Source: an uncultured Lachnospiraceae bacterium
GTDB taxonomy: Bacteria > Bacillota > Clostridia > Lachnospirales > Lachnospiraceae
Length of the DNA: 64,000 nt
Reading direction: 5' to 3'
Assembly: GCA_950097145.1 (NCBI GenBank)
Contig: CATNCF010000004.1
Span: 1 to 64,000, forward strand
Below the pieces are notes generated by a model that made no database searches, had not been told where the DNA came from, and saw only the letters and a program-made list of their open reading frames with translations. The first letter of the stretch is position 1. Each line of letters begins with the position of its first letter. Shown piece after piece: positions 10,077 to 20,800 of the stretch. A program made the translations under genes and the position numbers.

Positions 10077-10185
10077 TAAGGGGCTGCCGCATTAAGAAAT
10101 AACAAGACATAGTTTCGTTCAAAAGGTTTACATTGCAGAACAATGCAAACAACATGCACAAAAATCTTAGCGCGACAGCCCCTTA
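10077..10185. repeat. 109-base palindromic, MITE-like element
   Basis: The ends are imperfect inverted repeats of about 20 bases: TAAGGGGCTGCCGCATTAAGA at the left and the reverse complement of TAAGGGGCTGTCGCGCTAAG at the right. A second nested inverted repeat, GTTTACATTG (10126-10135) and CAATGCAAAC (10141-10150), sits in the middle, so the whole element can fold into a two-tier hairpin. It contains no ORF. It lies just upstream of the hydratase gene and could act as a terminator or a small non-autonomous insertion. Confidence 0.6.
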
Positions 10186-10260
10186 CTTTTCCTTATTCAA
10201 ATATTATAGTGTTCCAGCAAGGGAAATGCAAGAGCTAAAATGTGAAACTGCCTCCAAGTT

Positions 10261-12963
10261 TCATCCTTCCGAATTCTCCGTCTGTTTCGGCTCCTGTTTA
10301 AATCCAATCATAACTTTAAACAAATCTCCATCCAGATAAATCTGGAACGTGCCTCCCATCAAATTCATGAGATTTTTTGCAATAGACAGACCAAGTCCGC
10401 TTCCTTCTGTACTTCGGGAGATATCCCCCCGGATAAATCGCTCTGTCAGCTCATCTGCATCAATATTCAGAGGACTCTCCGAGATATTTTTAATAGAAAA
10501 TAATACCTGTCCTCCGTCAGCATACATATCTACATAAACCCTTGTATGTTCCATAGCATATTTTGCCACATTATTATAAATATTTTCCAGCACCCGCCAA
10601 ATCCGCCTGCCGTCGGCAAGAATCACAACAGATTCTTTGGGAAGATTGGAAATAACATGTAATCCCCGTTCTTCAAATCTCTCTGCAAACTCTCCTTCGG
10701 TCTGATGCACCAGCTCCACCAAATTAATCCGTTCCATTTCCAGCTTAATATTTCCGGAACTGATTCTGGATGCCTCCACCAGATCCTCTGCAAGCTGTTT
10801 CAGCCTCTGAGACTTCGTATCTAATACGGCGATATAACTGCGTGCACGCTCATTTTCAAGCTTCTCCCGTTTCAGCAAATCTACATAATTGATAATAGAA
10901 GTCAGGGGCGTTTTGATATCATGGGATACATTGGTAATCAAGTCTGCCTGGAGGCGTTCATTTTTCATGCTGTCATCCACCGCATGATACAGCCCCTCCC
11001 CAATATCATTCACCGCATGTGCAAGCCTGCGGTTATCACCTTTTAACTCTTCTTCCGCAATCTTATATTCCAGATCTCCGCTGGCAATCTTACCAATCCC
11101 ATCCAGTACCTTGTTGCGCTGAGCTCCTTCCCGGATAATCAGAACCGCTTCTATGCCGCAGAGTATACTGAACATTGCCACTCCTGCAATAAATGCTTCT
11201 GGGTCATAATACATGGAAATCATTGGAAGAATCACCACGCAGGCCAGAAGATGAAGCCCAAACCACATCACCATTTTTGTAAGTGATTTCCGGCTGGTAA
11301 ATAACAGTCCAATTCCATGGAAAAACCAGTTTAAAATACTCCCGGACCATAACACTCCCGCACGGATCCGCCTCACGAAGCTTAAATAGAATATCTGCAT
11401 ATATGCCATTGCCGCAAAAGTGACTCCTCCTACAATTACCATCAAGCTGGTATACCCTCCTGCATCGGAGTTGGAAAGCAGGCTGCCTGTTCCCCAGATA
11501 ATCACAAATATTCCTGCCATTACGGTCAAAAACAAAATCTCAGTGGGAATCCGATCAAGAATATTTAAATGCACCTGTCCGGAATCATCCCGTTTTCCTG
11601 CTGCAATACTCAGATATATGACACAAATAAGCCATAGCAAAATGCTGAGCACCGCTCCCCACAGGCAGATACGGATCCACGGATACATCTGATTATATTC
11701 CTGCTTTGCTTCCTGGAACTGGTCTGTATAAGGGAAATCTGTATTAACCCCCACAAACAATACGCTTCCTTTTTTCCCGTATACTGGTTCAATATGGCGG
11801 TAAAAATATTCCTCCATACCCATAATATTTGTTTCCAGATGAATGTCGCTCTCCTGATAAAACATGTATTTTCCAAGCTTCTTTCCATAAGTTGGAAGAT
11901 CGGTAATCTTGATATTCGCGTAAATGTTACCTTCTTTGCCTCCGTTTACCCAATAACATACGTTACTTTGCCCGGAAGGATGATGGTAGTTATTTAAACA
12001 TTTTCGATACTGGGTAAGTTCATCGCCAATCTGCTTTAACGTAAAATCCAGTGCATGAAAGGAATTCTGCATATGTTCCAGGGAATCTTTCCCATTAATA
12101 AACTTTTCCCAGATTCCAACTCCCCCCTTGGGAAGGTAATCCTCATCCGGAAATTCATATGCAGCAGACATACTAAGAAAGGATGTGCTGTTCATACTGG
12201 TCAACAGCCATGTGAGTTCTGTTTCTGTCAGTTCATAAAGCTGCCCCTGGATCACTTTATCAATAATACCCTGATGATCTTCCACATCTTTCGGGATTTC
12301 TTGGATGACTGTTTCTGTTGTACACTCATCCTCATAAGAATCTGACAAATCAGACACTTCCTGTTCCTGAGAACTCTCCTCTGAAGTACTGTAGAAACCT
12401 CCATAGTAATGTTCCACCTGCTCAATAACATTGTCCCGCAGTTCCGGAGCCATTTCTTTCAGGCTGGTAATAGGTTTTTCCTCGCCATAGATACTTTCAC
12501 CATTTTTAAATATTGTCGTTCTCTGCTGAATGCCGCTGTCCACCTCATATTCCAGCATAAATTCAAAAGAAGAGGTGGTGTAAGATCTGGACCACTCTGC
12601 CAGATCTCCCAGCTTATATATTTCCGCATTTTTCGTCCTTTTTTTATCTGCATTGCCTGAAATTTCCTGCCGCTCATAGTAATGCCAAATATCCACTTCC
12701 TTCTCAGGATCATAGCTTCCGTCTGTCTCGAACTTTCTGCGCAGCTTTACAAATTCCAGTAATTCCTGTACCGTCATCTCAAACTGATCTGTAAAAAAAC
12801 TGGATGACTCAAAGGGAGTATTTCTTTTATCACTAAAATTCAGTATATTTTTCTGAAACAGCACTACCAAAATCATGAGACAGATTACAAAAATTACAGC
12901 AAGAATCTGGCTTGCCGCCGCCGCCGCTGCCTTCAATCCAATGGAATACCGCCATTTTTTCAC
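10261..12963 (-). CDS. Membrane sensor histidine kinase
   Basis: A 900-residue kinase. One N-terminal helix (about residues 12-33) is followed by a large extracytoplasmic region to about residue 430, then about six more helices (430-620), then a dimerisation/phosphoacceptor segment NVSHDIKTPLTSIINYVDLL with His near residue 680. The ATPase domain shows NIYNNVAKYAM (N box) and GSGLGLSIAKNLMNLMGG (G2 box). The many helices after the sensor domain are more than usual for a VanS-type kinase. The gene is 13 bases downstream of its response regulator and surely cotranscribed. The GTG start has GGCGG upstream. The ligand is unknown. Confidence 0.9.
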   Translation of the reverse strand: MKKWRYSIGLKAAAAAASQILAVIFVICLMILVVLFQKNILNFSDKRNTPFESSSFFTDQFEMTVQELLEFVKLRRKFETDGSYDPEKEVDIWHYYERQEISGNADKKRTKNAEIYKLGDLAEWSRSYTTSSFEFMLEYEVDSGIQQRTTIFKNGESIYGEEKPITSLKEMAPELRDNVIEQVEHYYGGFYSTSEESSQEQEVSDLSDSYEDECTTETVIQEIPKDVEDHQGIIDKVIQGQLYELTETELTWLLTSMNSTSFLSMSAAYEFPDEDYLPKGGVGIWEKFINGKDSLEHMQNSFHALDFTLKQIGDELTQYRKCLNNYHHPSGQSNVCYWVNGGKEGNIYANIKITDLPTYGKKLGKYMFYQESDIHLETNIMGMEEYFYRHIEPVYGKKGSVLFVGVNTDFPYTDQFQEAKQEYNQMYPWIRICLWGAVLSILLWLICVIYLSIAAGKRDDSGQVHLNILDRIPTEILFLTVMAGIFVIIWGTGSLLSNSDAGGYTSLMVIVGGVTFAAMAYMQIFYLSFVRRIRAGVLWSGSILNWFFHGIGLLFTSRKSLTKMVMWFGLHLLACVVILPMISMYYDPEAFIAGVAMFSILCGIEAVLIIREGAQRNKVLDGIGKIASGDLEYKIAEEELKGDNRRLAHAVNDIGEGLYHAVDDSMKNERLQADLITNVSHDIKTPLTSIINYVDLLKREKLENERARSYIAVLDTKSQRLKQLAEDLVEASRISSGNIKLEMERINLVELVHQTEGEFAERFEERGLHVISNLPKESVVILADGRRIWRVLENIYNNVAKYAMEHTRVYVDMYADGGQVLFSIKNISESPLNIDADELTERFIRGDISRSTEGSGLGLSIAKNLMNLMGGTFQIYLDGDLFKVMIGFKQEPKQTENSEG

Positions 12964-12976
12964 TTTATCACCGCCT

Positions 12977-13675
12977 TTATTTTGCTGATTTCTCTATTTT
13001 GTAGCCCACCCCCCAGACCACCTTAAGATATCTTGGCTCCTTGGGATTTATCTCAATTTTTTCCCGGATATGGCGGATATGTACGGCAACCGTATTATCC
13101 GCGCCGATGGCATCTTCATTCCAGATACTCTCATAAATCTGATTGATGGAAAATACCTTTCCCTGGTTTTTTACCAGAAGCAGGAGAATATTGTATTCAA
13201 TAGGCGTAAGCTTCACCAGTTCATCGTCCACAGTTACTTCCTTCAGATCATCGTTGATCACCAGGCCTCCCACCTGATAAATTCGTTTACTGCTCTCTGC
13301 CACATTTCCAAGCTGAGTATAACGTCTGAGCTGGGATTTTACTCTGGCCACCAATTCCAAAGGATTAAAAGGCTTTGTCACATAATCATCCGCGCCAATG
13401 TTGAGTCCCAAAATTTTATCTGCATCTTCTGATTTTGCTGATAAAATAATAATTGGAATACTGCTGTCTTCACGGATTTTTAAAGTGGCCCGGATTCCGT
13501 CCATTTTAGGCATCATCACATCAATAATCAGAAGATGCACCTCCTGCTCTTTTAGAATCTGCAGGGCCTGCTCTCCATCATATGCCTTTAGAATATTATA
13601 ACCCTCCTGCTGCAGATATATCTCTATGGCGTCTACAATTTCTCTGTCATCATCACAAACCAAAATACTTTTCAT
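12977..13675 (-). CDS. OmpR/PhoB-family response regulator
   Basis: A 232-residue two-component regulator. The N-terminal receiver shows ILVCDDDRE (acidic pocket), LLIIDVMMPKMDG (phospho-Asp near residue 51), ILSAKSE and GADDYVTKPFN (conserved Lys). The C-terminal winged helix has LTPIEYNILLLL and NTVAVHIRHIREKIE, ending in VWGVGYK. The ATG at 13675 is preferred over the GTG at 13684 because AGAGG lies 8 bases before it, and the GTG would be part of the ribosome binding site. It heads the operon with the sensor kinase at 10261-12963, and is divergent from the dehydrogenase at 13904. Confidence 0.93.
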   Translation of the reverse strand: MKSILVCDDDREIVDAIEIYLQQEGYNILKAYDGEQALQILKEQEVHLLIIDVMMPKMDGIRATLKIREDSSIPIIILSAKSEDADKILGLNIGADDYVTKPFNPLELVARVKSQLRRYTQLGNVAESSKRIYQVGGLVINDDLKEVTVDDELVKLTPIEYNILLLLVKNQGKVFSINQIYESIWNEDAIGADNTVAVHIRHIREKIEINPKEPRYLKVVWGVGYKIEKSAK

Positions 13676-13903
13676 GATTTTCACCTCTCTTTTTTTAGGG
13701 ACCTGTCCGCCCTCTTATTTGCTATTATACATGAAATCAGGAAGTCTGCAAAAGCCATTTTCGCATATATTCTGCATTATTTATAATCTGATTATATCAG
13801 CTTCTTCTTAATTAACAGCATGGTATTTTATTAAGATTTTTTAAATATGGCGTCATACTTTCCCTCATCTTAGGGCATACTGAGAAAAAAAGGAGACGTT
13901 CAT

Positions 13904-14878
13904 ATGAAAATTGCATTTTACACTACTAAACCTTATGACCGAATCTGGTTTGAACCAATGGCTGAAAAATACCAGATGGAAATTCTTTTTCTGGAGGCTT
14001 CCTGCCGGCCCAATACCCTGAATCTTGCCGCAGGCTGTGACGCCATCTGTATCTTTATCAACGATCAGATCACAGCCCCCATGATTGACCGCCTCTGTGA
14101 AATGAAAGTGAAAGCAATCCTGCTCCGGTCTGCGGGATTTAATCATGTGGATATTGAGGCGGCCCGGGGAAAAATCCATGTGCTCCGTGTACCCAGCTAT
14201 TCTCCGGAGGCAGTTGCCGAATACGCTGCCGCAATGCTTCTGACTGTAAATCGCTTCACCCACCGTGCATATACCCGGACACGGGATTTCAATATGAGCA
14301 TTAATGGATTGATGGGCACGGATCTGCATGAAAAAACAGCCGGAATCATCGGGACAGGAAAAATCGGCCAGTCCATGATCCGCATCTTGAAAGGCTTCGA
14401 TATGAAAGTTTATGCCTTTGACCTTTATCCAGATAAAAATCTTGACGTAGAATATGTCGATTTGCCAGATCTGTTTGCGAAATCCCATGTAATTTCCCTC
14501 CACTGTCCTCTGACCAAAGACACCTATCACATTATTGACAAAAATGCCATCTTACAGATGCAGCGGGGCGTCTATCTTATTAATACCTCCAGAGGCGCAC
14601 TGATCGACACAAACGCACTGATTGACGGGCTGCTTGAGAAAAAAATTGCCGGGGTTGGCCTGGATGTCTATGAGGAGGAAAGCGGAGTATTTTACGAAGA
14701 CCTCTCCGATGAAATTATCCAGGATAACACCCTGGCAAGGCTTATGACCTTTCCTAATGTACTGGTTACCTCCCATATGGGATTTTTCACTTCTGAAGCA
14801 ATGCAGGCGATTGCAGTTGAGACTATGGAAAATGCCTCTGCATTAGAAAAGGGCCAGGGACTGGCAAATGAGGTATAA
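13904..14878 (+). CDS. ldhA: D-lactate dehydrogenase-type 2-hydroxyacid dehydrogenase
   Basis: A 324-residue NAD-dependent D-2-hydroxyacid dehydrogenase, probably reducing pyruvate to D-lactate. Visible are LLRSAGFNHVDIEAA, the Rossmann motif GIIGTGKIGQSMIRIL (about residues 147-162), the catalytic-Arg strand INTSRGALIDT (about 228-238), VGLDVYEEE with the catalytic Glu, and the catalytic His in VTSHMGFFTSEAM (about 289-301), a form typical of LdhA. AAAGGAGA lies about 8 bases before the ATG. A stem-loop covers the last codons. A hydroxyisocaproate or other branched 2-hydroxyacid dehydrogenase remains possible. Confidence 0.88.
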   Translation: MKIAFYTTKPYDRIWFEPMAEKYQMEILFLEASCRPNTLNLAAGCDAICIFINDQITAPMIDRLCEMKVKAILLRSAGFNHVDIEAARGKIHVLRVPSYSPEAVAEYAAAMLLTVNRFTHRAYTRTRDFNMSINGLMGTDLHEKTAGIIGTGKIGQSMIRILKGFDMKVYAFDLYPDKNLDVEYVDLPDLFAKSHVISLHCPLTKDTYHIIDKNAILQMQRGVYLINTSRGALIDTNALIDGLLEKKIAGVGLDVYEEESGVFYEDLSDEIIQDNTLARLMTFPNVLVTSHMGFFTSEAMQAIAVETMENASALEKGQGLANEV

Positions 14879-14895
14879 CTCCATTTGCCAGTCCC
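14857..14895. terminator. Hairpin between two convergent genes
   Basis: A perfect 14-base inverted repeat (GGGACTGGCAAATG against CATTTGCCAGTCCC, loop 11) overlaps the last codons and stop of the dehydrogenase. It lies between two convergent genes, and the leftward direction continues into a CCCTTTTC tract. It is most likely a shared terminator. Confidence 0.7.
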
Positions 14896-14923
14896 CGCCC
14901 CTGTATGTTCTTCTGACAGAGCT

Positions 14924-15994
14924 TTATTGATGTCCTGACTTTCTTCCAAATAAAAATTTCCGTTCCTTCTTCCCTGAAGCAGGCGCCTCTTCCGTCTGGG
15001 CGCCTTCTTTCCATTTAAAGTACTCGGCATCCAAATCCACATGTATTTCCGGCTGTTCTGCCAAACGCGCTTCCTCATACATTTCCTCTGCATTCTCTAA
15101 AATTCCCTGAGAAATGTCATTCAGTCCCTGGGACGTTTCAAGCCCGGAAAAACCGGGTTCCGACTCCCATGACGAACTTCCAATCCCCGAAAATGCATCT
15201 TTCAGTCCTTGGGACGCATCTTCTGTCTCCTGGGACATATCTTCAATATTTAACGTCTGCTCCCGGTTTCTTGCCGCCCTGCGGCGCAGGCTTTCAGCAA
15301 ATTCCCTGCCTGTTACCCGTGCCAGACTCTCTTCTTCTTCTTTCCGTGGATTAATCTCCGGCTGCGTCAGTCCATAACTTTTCCCAGTACGCTCAAAGTA
15401 TGCCTGATTTACCTGAATCTCCGGCTGAACCGCCGAATAAGATTTTCCTTCATTCTGTATGCGTTTTTCTTTCCGTTCTTTAACCTCTTCTAAACGCTCC
15501 CGTTCCAGCTTTTTATTGATTTCCTCAATGATCTTTATGTATTTCTGGGTATCTGCAAAATCCTGAAGCTGCCCTGTCAGTTCCAATTGATTATGGCGCA
15601 CCCGTTCCCGTTCCTCCTCCATCTCTGTATTTACTTTGCGGAAGATTTTCTGGACAGACTCATTGGCATCCTCCATGATATGGCAGATTCGGTTAATCGC
15701 GTCGTCTGTGTACATAATAGACGCCGCATAGATATCGTCTGCATGGCTGTTTGCTTTCTGGATAATTTCTTCTCCCTGCTTCTCGCAGCGCCTCTTTGCA
15801 AGCTCATGTTTCTGTCTGGTCACCTCATACTGGTCCATAACCTCATAGACAGCCAAATTTAATTGTTCCAGCAGCCCAAACACCTGGGCTTTCTCCACGA
15901 TGATCCAATTTCCTTCCTGGTCATACGGCTTGCTCCCTGAAAACAGAAGGTGGATATTTTTTAAAATATGTTCTACTTTATCCTGTACGCTCAT
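14924..15994 (-). CDS. Hypothetical coiled-coil protein
   Basis: A 356-residue soluble protein. The N-terminal 60 residues look globular (KNIHLLFSGSKPYDQEGNWI). About 75-185 is a long charged coiled coil (AKRRCEKQGEEIIQKANSHA, NTEMEEERERVRHNQ), and the rest is low-complexity, with S/Q/E-rich repeats (EDASQGLKDAFSGIG, LETSQGLNDISQGI) and a short basic end (KKERKFLFGRKSGHQ). It resembles the DivIVA/ATPase-like coiled-coil proteins of Clostridia in general form only. A weak AGAGGAA lies 11 bases before the ATG. No operon partners. Confidence 0.65.
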   Translation of the reverse strand: MSVQDKVEHILKNIHLLFSGSKPYDQEGNWIIVEKAQVFGLLEQLNLAVYEVMDQYEVTRQKHELAKRRCEKQGEEIIQKANSHADDIYAASIMYTDDAINRICHIMEDANESVQKIFRKVNTEMEEERERVRHNQLELTGQLQDFADTQKYIKIIEEINKKLERERLEEVKERKEKRIQNEGKSYSAVQPEIQVNQAYFERTGKSYGLTQPEINPRKEEEESLARVTGREFAESLRRRAARNREQTLNIEDMSQETEDASQGLKDAFSGIGSSSWESEPGFSGLETSQGLNDISQGILENAEEMYEEARLAEQPEIHVDLDAEYFKWKEGAQTEEAPASGKKERKFLFGRKSGHQ

Positions 15995-16191
15995 GGTTTT
16001 TCATTCCTCTGGTCTGTTTCTCTCTCTATTATCTTATGCCAAAGTATGTATTATAAATCTAAGATTTTTCTAAAAGGCTTCTTACTATTATATCCAATGG
16101 GCGCTGACATGGCAAGAGCCAAATATCCGCGGAACTGCAGGCAGCCGTACTGTCAGCTCTGAACGAAAACTTCCAGAACCATATGTACTAT

Positions 16192-17367
16192 TTATGTCCT
16201 CAAAGGAATCACAGAAATATCTACTTCAATATCCCGCATCCAATATTTTGTCTTCACATATTCTTCAATGCTGCATTTCATCAGCTCCGCATCCTTACTG
16301 GGACCCACAATGACCCGTCTGATGGGAAGATGTCCGTCACACCAGATTTTGAAATCGCGAATAGGAGGCGTCTGCTGCCACATCATTAACCGCAGTTTCA
16401 CACACACCTTTTCTTGAAATTTTCCATTTGAAATCACAATCTCGTTTTTATCCATTGGATATTTTATTTCATCTTTGACTAACGTAATATCTATCCTCTC
16501 CGATTTTAAATCTTGTTTCAGTTTTTCTAAAAGACGCGTCCAGTCCTCATTTGCATAGTACACCTTAATTGTCTCTTCTTCTGCTTGGAGCTGATTGCCA
16601 AATTTTACTCTTATATTTGGTTTTTTGATCCCGTCCACATCCAAATATACATATTTTTGATGCAATAAGTGCTGCTGGGTTTCCGGAACTAGCTGTTTCA
16701 TGTCAAATATCAAACGGTACTCTTTTTCTTCATAAAATTTGTTATTCTTAATATAAGGTATCATTCCCACAGCATACTGCTGCCTGCTGTCTTCCGGCGC
16801 CGTCATAATTTTTTGCATCCGGCCTTTGAGTTTCTGATTACTTCTGCCCGTATTTCCAATATAGATGACAGAATATGGAGATACAATAGCTCCTACAAAA
16901 ATTTCATCATCTGACATCAAATCCTTGGATAAATACTTATTTTCTTCCTTATTATTCATAACTGTGTAACAGTAATAAGAAGAAAATCCATCCTTGAAAC
17001 CATATAATCCTTTGGAAAAATCAAATTCCAGGGACACGCCTTCCTTTGCGTATCCTCTCCACTGGCTGAGCAAATCTCCCTGTTTGCAGAAGCATACCAT
17101 GAAGGGCAGTGCATCTGTTTCTTTCGGCTGTATTCCAACACTTTTCATGGCTTGCGCTATTTTATTCGTGCCAATCATATTTTCTTCACAGTCATTGGAA
17201 AACATAATATGCCTTGCCAGTAAAGTTTCACTCTCCATGATCAGCCAAAATACCTCTCTCGACGTATAGTGGAACAGCGATTTATCGGGCAACTGAAAAA
17301 TTCCAAGCTGTTCAAGTTCATCATTGGCCATTTTCTGCGCATTTTCTGAATATGTCCATTTATTCAT
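16192..17367 (-). CDS. DUF2971 domain protein
   Basis: A 391-residue protein with the hallmarks of DUF2971: LFHYTSREVFWLIMESETLLARH (about residues 32-54), MFSNDCEEN, and SQWRGYAKEGVSLEFDF (about 105-121). A downstream segment (EEKEYRLIFDM) matches the family's EREWRL-like motif. DUF2971 proteins are of unknown activity and are often found near defence genes. The ATG at 17367 was preferred (GGGGA 7 bases upstream) over a start at 17433, which would overlap the previous gene. It is 19 bases after the receiver-like gene and is the last gene of the three-gene operon that starts at 23805. Confidence 0.85.
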   Translation of the reverse strand: MNKWTYSENAQKMANDELEQLGIFQLPDKSLFHYTSREVFWLIMESETLLARHIMFSNDCEENMIGTNKIAQAMKSVGIQPKETDALPFMVCFCKQGDLLSQWRGYAKEGVSLEFDFSKGLYGFKDGFSSYYCYTVMNNKEENKYLSKDLMSDDEIFVGAIVSPYSVIYIGNTGRSNQKLKGRMQKIMTAPEDSRQQYAVGMIPYIKNNKFYEEKEYRLIFDMKQLVPETQQHLLHQKYVYLDVDGIKKPNIRVKFGNQLQAEEETIKVYYANEDWTRLLEKLKQDLKSERIDITLVKDEIKYPMDKNEIVISNGKFQEKVCVKLRLMMWQQTPPIRDFKIWCDGHLPIRRVIVGPSKDAELMKCSIEEYVKTKYWMRDIEVDISVIPLRT

Positions 17368-17386
17368 ACACAATCCCCTATGTTTT

Positions 17387-17893
17387 TTATTCAAAGTATT
17401 GTTTATAGTATAAGAACAATTTGTCAATTTCACTTTCTAATTTATATCTCAACAATGCATTTTTTGCAATAAACTGGTTGGATAAATCTATCCCCATTAT
17501 GACATCACTGCGCGTTGCAAAAGTTGCCGTCCCAGTTATCATGTAAATTGGAATTCTATCACAAAATTTAAAGTAAATTTTCTTGGCCAAATCCGCTTGA
17601 GGATAATAACTGGACAATGTATTTTCAATATCTTCTTTTGTGAGAAGGACATCTAAAAGCAGCCCGATCTGCTCCTCATGATCGTCATTTAAAAATTTTT
17701 CTATCTGCTTCATTACACCTGACTCATAATATTTATGCCCATTCTCCCCATCCTCAATGGTACCCTCTAATGCTTCAAAATGAAACGTATATTTACTGTC
17801 ATTTTTTTGTTCTGCCCTCTCATTTAGCCGCGCAACAATCTCTTTCGCTTCTTTCTGGCAGTCTTCAATCAGCAAAATTTTAAGATTCCTCAT
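17387..17893 (-). CDS. Receiver-like regulatory protein
   Basis: A 168-residue protein related to response-regulator receivers. It opens with LKILLIEDCQKEAKEIVARL (strand 1 and the acidic pair). IGLLLDVLLTKEDIE supplies a candidate phospho-Asp (about residue 82). IPIYMITGTATFATR gives the Thr of strand 4, and NQFIAKNALL gives the conserved Lys near residue 151. An insert of about 25 residues lies between strands 1 and 3 compared with classic receivers. No output domain follows. The ATG overlaps the stop of the 1971-residue gene in an ATGA, so the two are translationally coupled. Confidence 0.78.
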   Translation of the reverse strand: MRNLKILLIEDCQKEAKEIVARLNERAEQKNDSKYTFHFEALEGTIEDGENGHKYYESGVMKQIEKFLNDDHEEQIGLLLDVLLTKEDIENTLSSYYPQADLAKKIYFKFCDRIPIYMITGTATFATRSDVIMGIDLSNQFIAKNALLRYKLESEIDKLFLYYKQYFE

Positions 17894-20800
17894 TTCCCAC
17901 CCTTCCTTTCTATGATTGGCAGTTTCACTACATAATACCATTCTCTGTTTCCATTTTTCTCCTCACTCCTAATTGCAAACAACTCATTGTAATGCACATT
18001 TTGATACCAGCTCTGGCAGGTATCAAAAATAACAGCCTGTGAAATTCCTTCCCCGCTCCTGTAAGCCTCCGGCATAACTTCTTTTTCGATTTTTTCTTTC
18101 ATTTTCTCATTTACACAATTTTCAATACACAGATTATTATCTTTCAAAGAGATTGTAATAATTTTATATCCTTCTTCCGTACTTACGCCATGCTTTTTCG
18201 CATTCTGAAAAACCGCCAGAAACAGTGTCCGCAGCATATCCGGATCTGGTATTTTATCTGGCTGCTCTGTGCCTTTTCTTAATTTCTGTTCCATCAGTTC
18301 TTCCTGATTTTTAAATTCGATTTTCAAATTCCATATTGTACAAGCGGCTTCAAAACATTCTTTTTCTCCTTCCCAAAACTGCATAAGATTCATATCACTT
18401 AATGACATTAAATATTTTCCTTTATCTCCTAAAACCTGTGAATTCATATATCCAATCATACTATTAACTATAAGGTCAAAGTACTTTTTATAAAAACATT
18501 TCTCTTGTTCTTCTTTTTCCTGATACGTCTGGCTGCATATCCATTCCACCAATTCCTGAAATTGTTTTACCAAAAATTCAATTTCCGTATGTCCCACTGC
18601 CCTGGATTTAAGCATCTGCTGTTTATAGAACAGACTGTCCGTCCAGTTTTGCAGTAAAGTACTTCCAGATAAGTTCAAAATCTTCCAGATTTTATTCCGA
18701 AAAATCAAAATATTCTTTAATGCGTGTAATATCTCCTTTTCTTCTGTTGTATTAAAAGGAAACAGCATATATATAATTGGAATATCATCTCTCCCGCCGC
18801 TAATTCCATCATAAAACTTCAGTAATATCCACTTCTGTTTATTCTGCCAATTACAAATTGTATATGTATCCCCCTCAAAGCTGTCATTCTTCTTCATAAA
18901 TTCAAGGACATACTGCTCTTTATTTTCCATTCTCCGTATTTCAGCGCTTTCACCCAGCTCCAAGGCAATGTATTTGTCCGCCTGTCCCTTTTTTGTTTTA
19001 TAGGGAACGATAATTTCCCCATCAATAGCCCCGCTGGCCGCCTTCAAATATCCCAGCATTTCTGTAAATTTATTTTTCAGTTCTTCTAAGCTTTCCTTTT
19101 CTTCTCTAAACTCCATGCCCGGAGTTTTCCATTCTTGAAAAATTTTTTGATATAATAATTGGAATTTCACCATACCCTCAAGCTTTTTCACGTCGCTGGC
19201 CGAAGAAAATTCTATAATTTTCCCTCCGTCGTCCACTTTTACCATCTTATGAAAGGAAAGATATTGTATGAAATTATCAAAATAATAATTTTCATTCAGC
19301 ATCTCTTTTAAATTATCTTCTGTACATTCCATACCATTTGCAAAACAGTCTGCGAGATATTCAATCCCATAATCCGCCAGTTTTGTATTTTCCAGATAAG
19401 CTTTTCTTTTAAACGCTGTAAAACTGTCTTTACCAGCCAAAGATACAATTTCTTTTTCTGCAAAATTATCCTGATATTCTTCATCATATAACAGGAGATA
19501 TTCCAGAAACAGCCCTTTTGCAAAATCATTACTCTGGCCAACAAGCTGTTTCACCCTGTTCAGATAATTATCTACAAAAGCTTTGCGTTCCCTCTCATCT
19601 CCAATATGATTCATGCAATACTCCATAATCCGGTTCATACTGCGCTTTCTTATGATATAGTTTGACTCTAATTCTGCAAGTCTATTCAATAACATTGTTA
19701 TAATTTTTGTTCTATTGGCTGTATTATTCCATAACTGTTCCAAAATACAATATAAGTTTTCCTGGCCCACAGGTTCAGCATCCTGTATTAAGATATTCAG
19801 CATAATCAGCATGAGTTCAAAAACTGCCTCTTTTTCTTCTTTGCGAAAAGTCAGAAACGGACGCCCTAAAACTTTTAACATTGCCACCAATTCTTCAAAA
19901 TTCTCTTCTGAATCCACAGGGAATAAATGATCCACAATTTCCTGTCCCAACACCATTTTATCCACAGAACCGCATAAAACATCCATGAGATTCTTTGCCT
20001 TATGTGACGCAATCATATATTGTTTTGCCCTGGCCTGGCGCTTTACAGAGTTCTTTTCTTTTTTCCATTCCAGCCTCTCAATTGATTTGCACTCAATTTT
20101 CCTGCTTTTTTGTTTCCAATAACCATAAACTTCATTTAAGGAGGCCTGTTCCGCCAATTTGTTCCACTCATTATATTTTTTACATAAAACACAGGCGTCT
20201 GAATTAACTCTCATAGAAGAAATATTCAAATTAAAATAAGCCATAAAATATTTTGTATCTTCTATATAATTTTTTATGGAAGACTTAGACATTCTATTTA
20301 ACAGCAGAACGATACTTTTAAATATGTTAATTGTAACTTTCCTCGTGGTTTTCACATCAATCAAAGAACGAATCAGACTTCTCATGCGCAAAAAGGTATG
20401 ACCTGAAATGATGGTATCGTCCACATAGTGAAAGTTGATGACAGATTCCTCATCATCCAGGCATAAATTATCATATAATTGCTGGACAGAACTATATTTT
20501 GTTTTAACATTCATTCGAAATTCTTTTTCAGCAGCAAAATGAAGAACAAGCGCCGCATTACGAAACAGATACCCGTTTACTTCTTCCACAAATGCGGTAT
20601 TGCTAAAATGAAGGGGCGCAACAATAATATCATAAACTTTACGCTCTTCCTTAGGAAATAAACTCTTCTGCCCTTCAAGCCATATCTGGACATTCTTCCT
20701 TATATCTGGAAAATCCCATAATTTTTCCGTAGAAAAATAGTAATTAAAATGATTTCCATTGCGCTCTACATGATCGTACACCAAGAACTTTGACAACTCT

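Noticed and set aside
13865-14530. 221-codon open frame antisense to the dehydrogenase
   Set aside because: It mirrors the strongly conserved Rossmann-fold gene and has no recognisable protein features.
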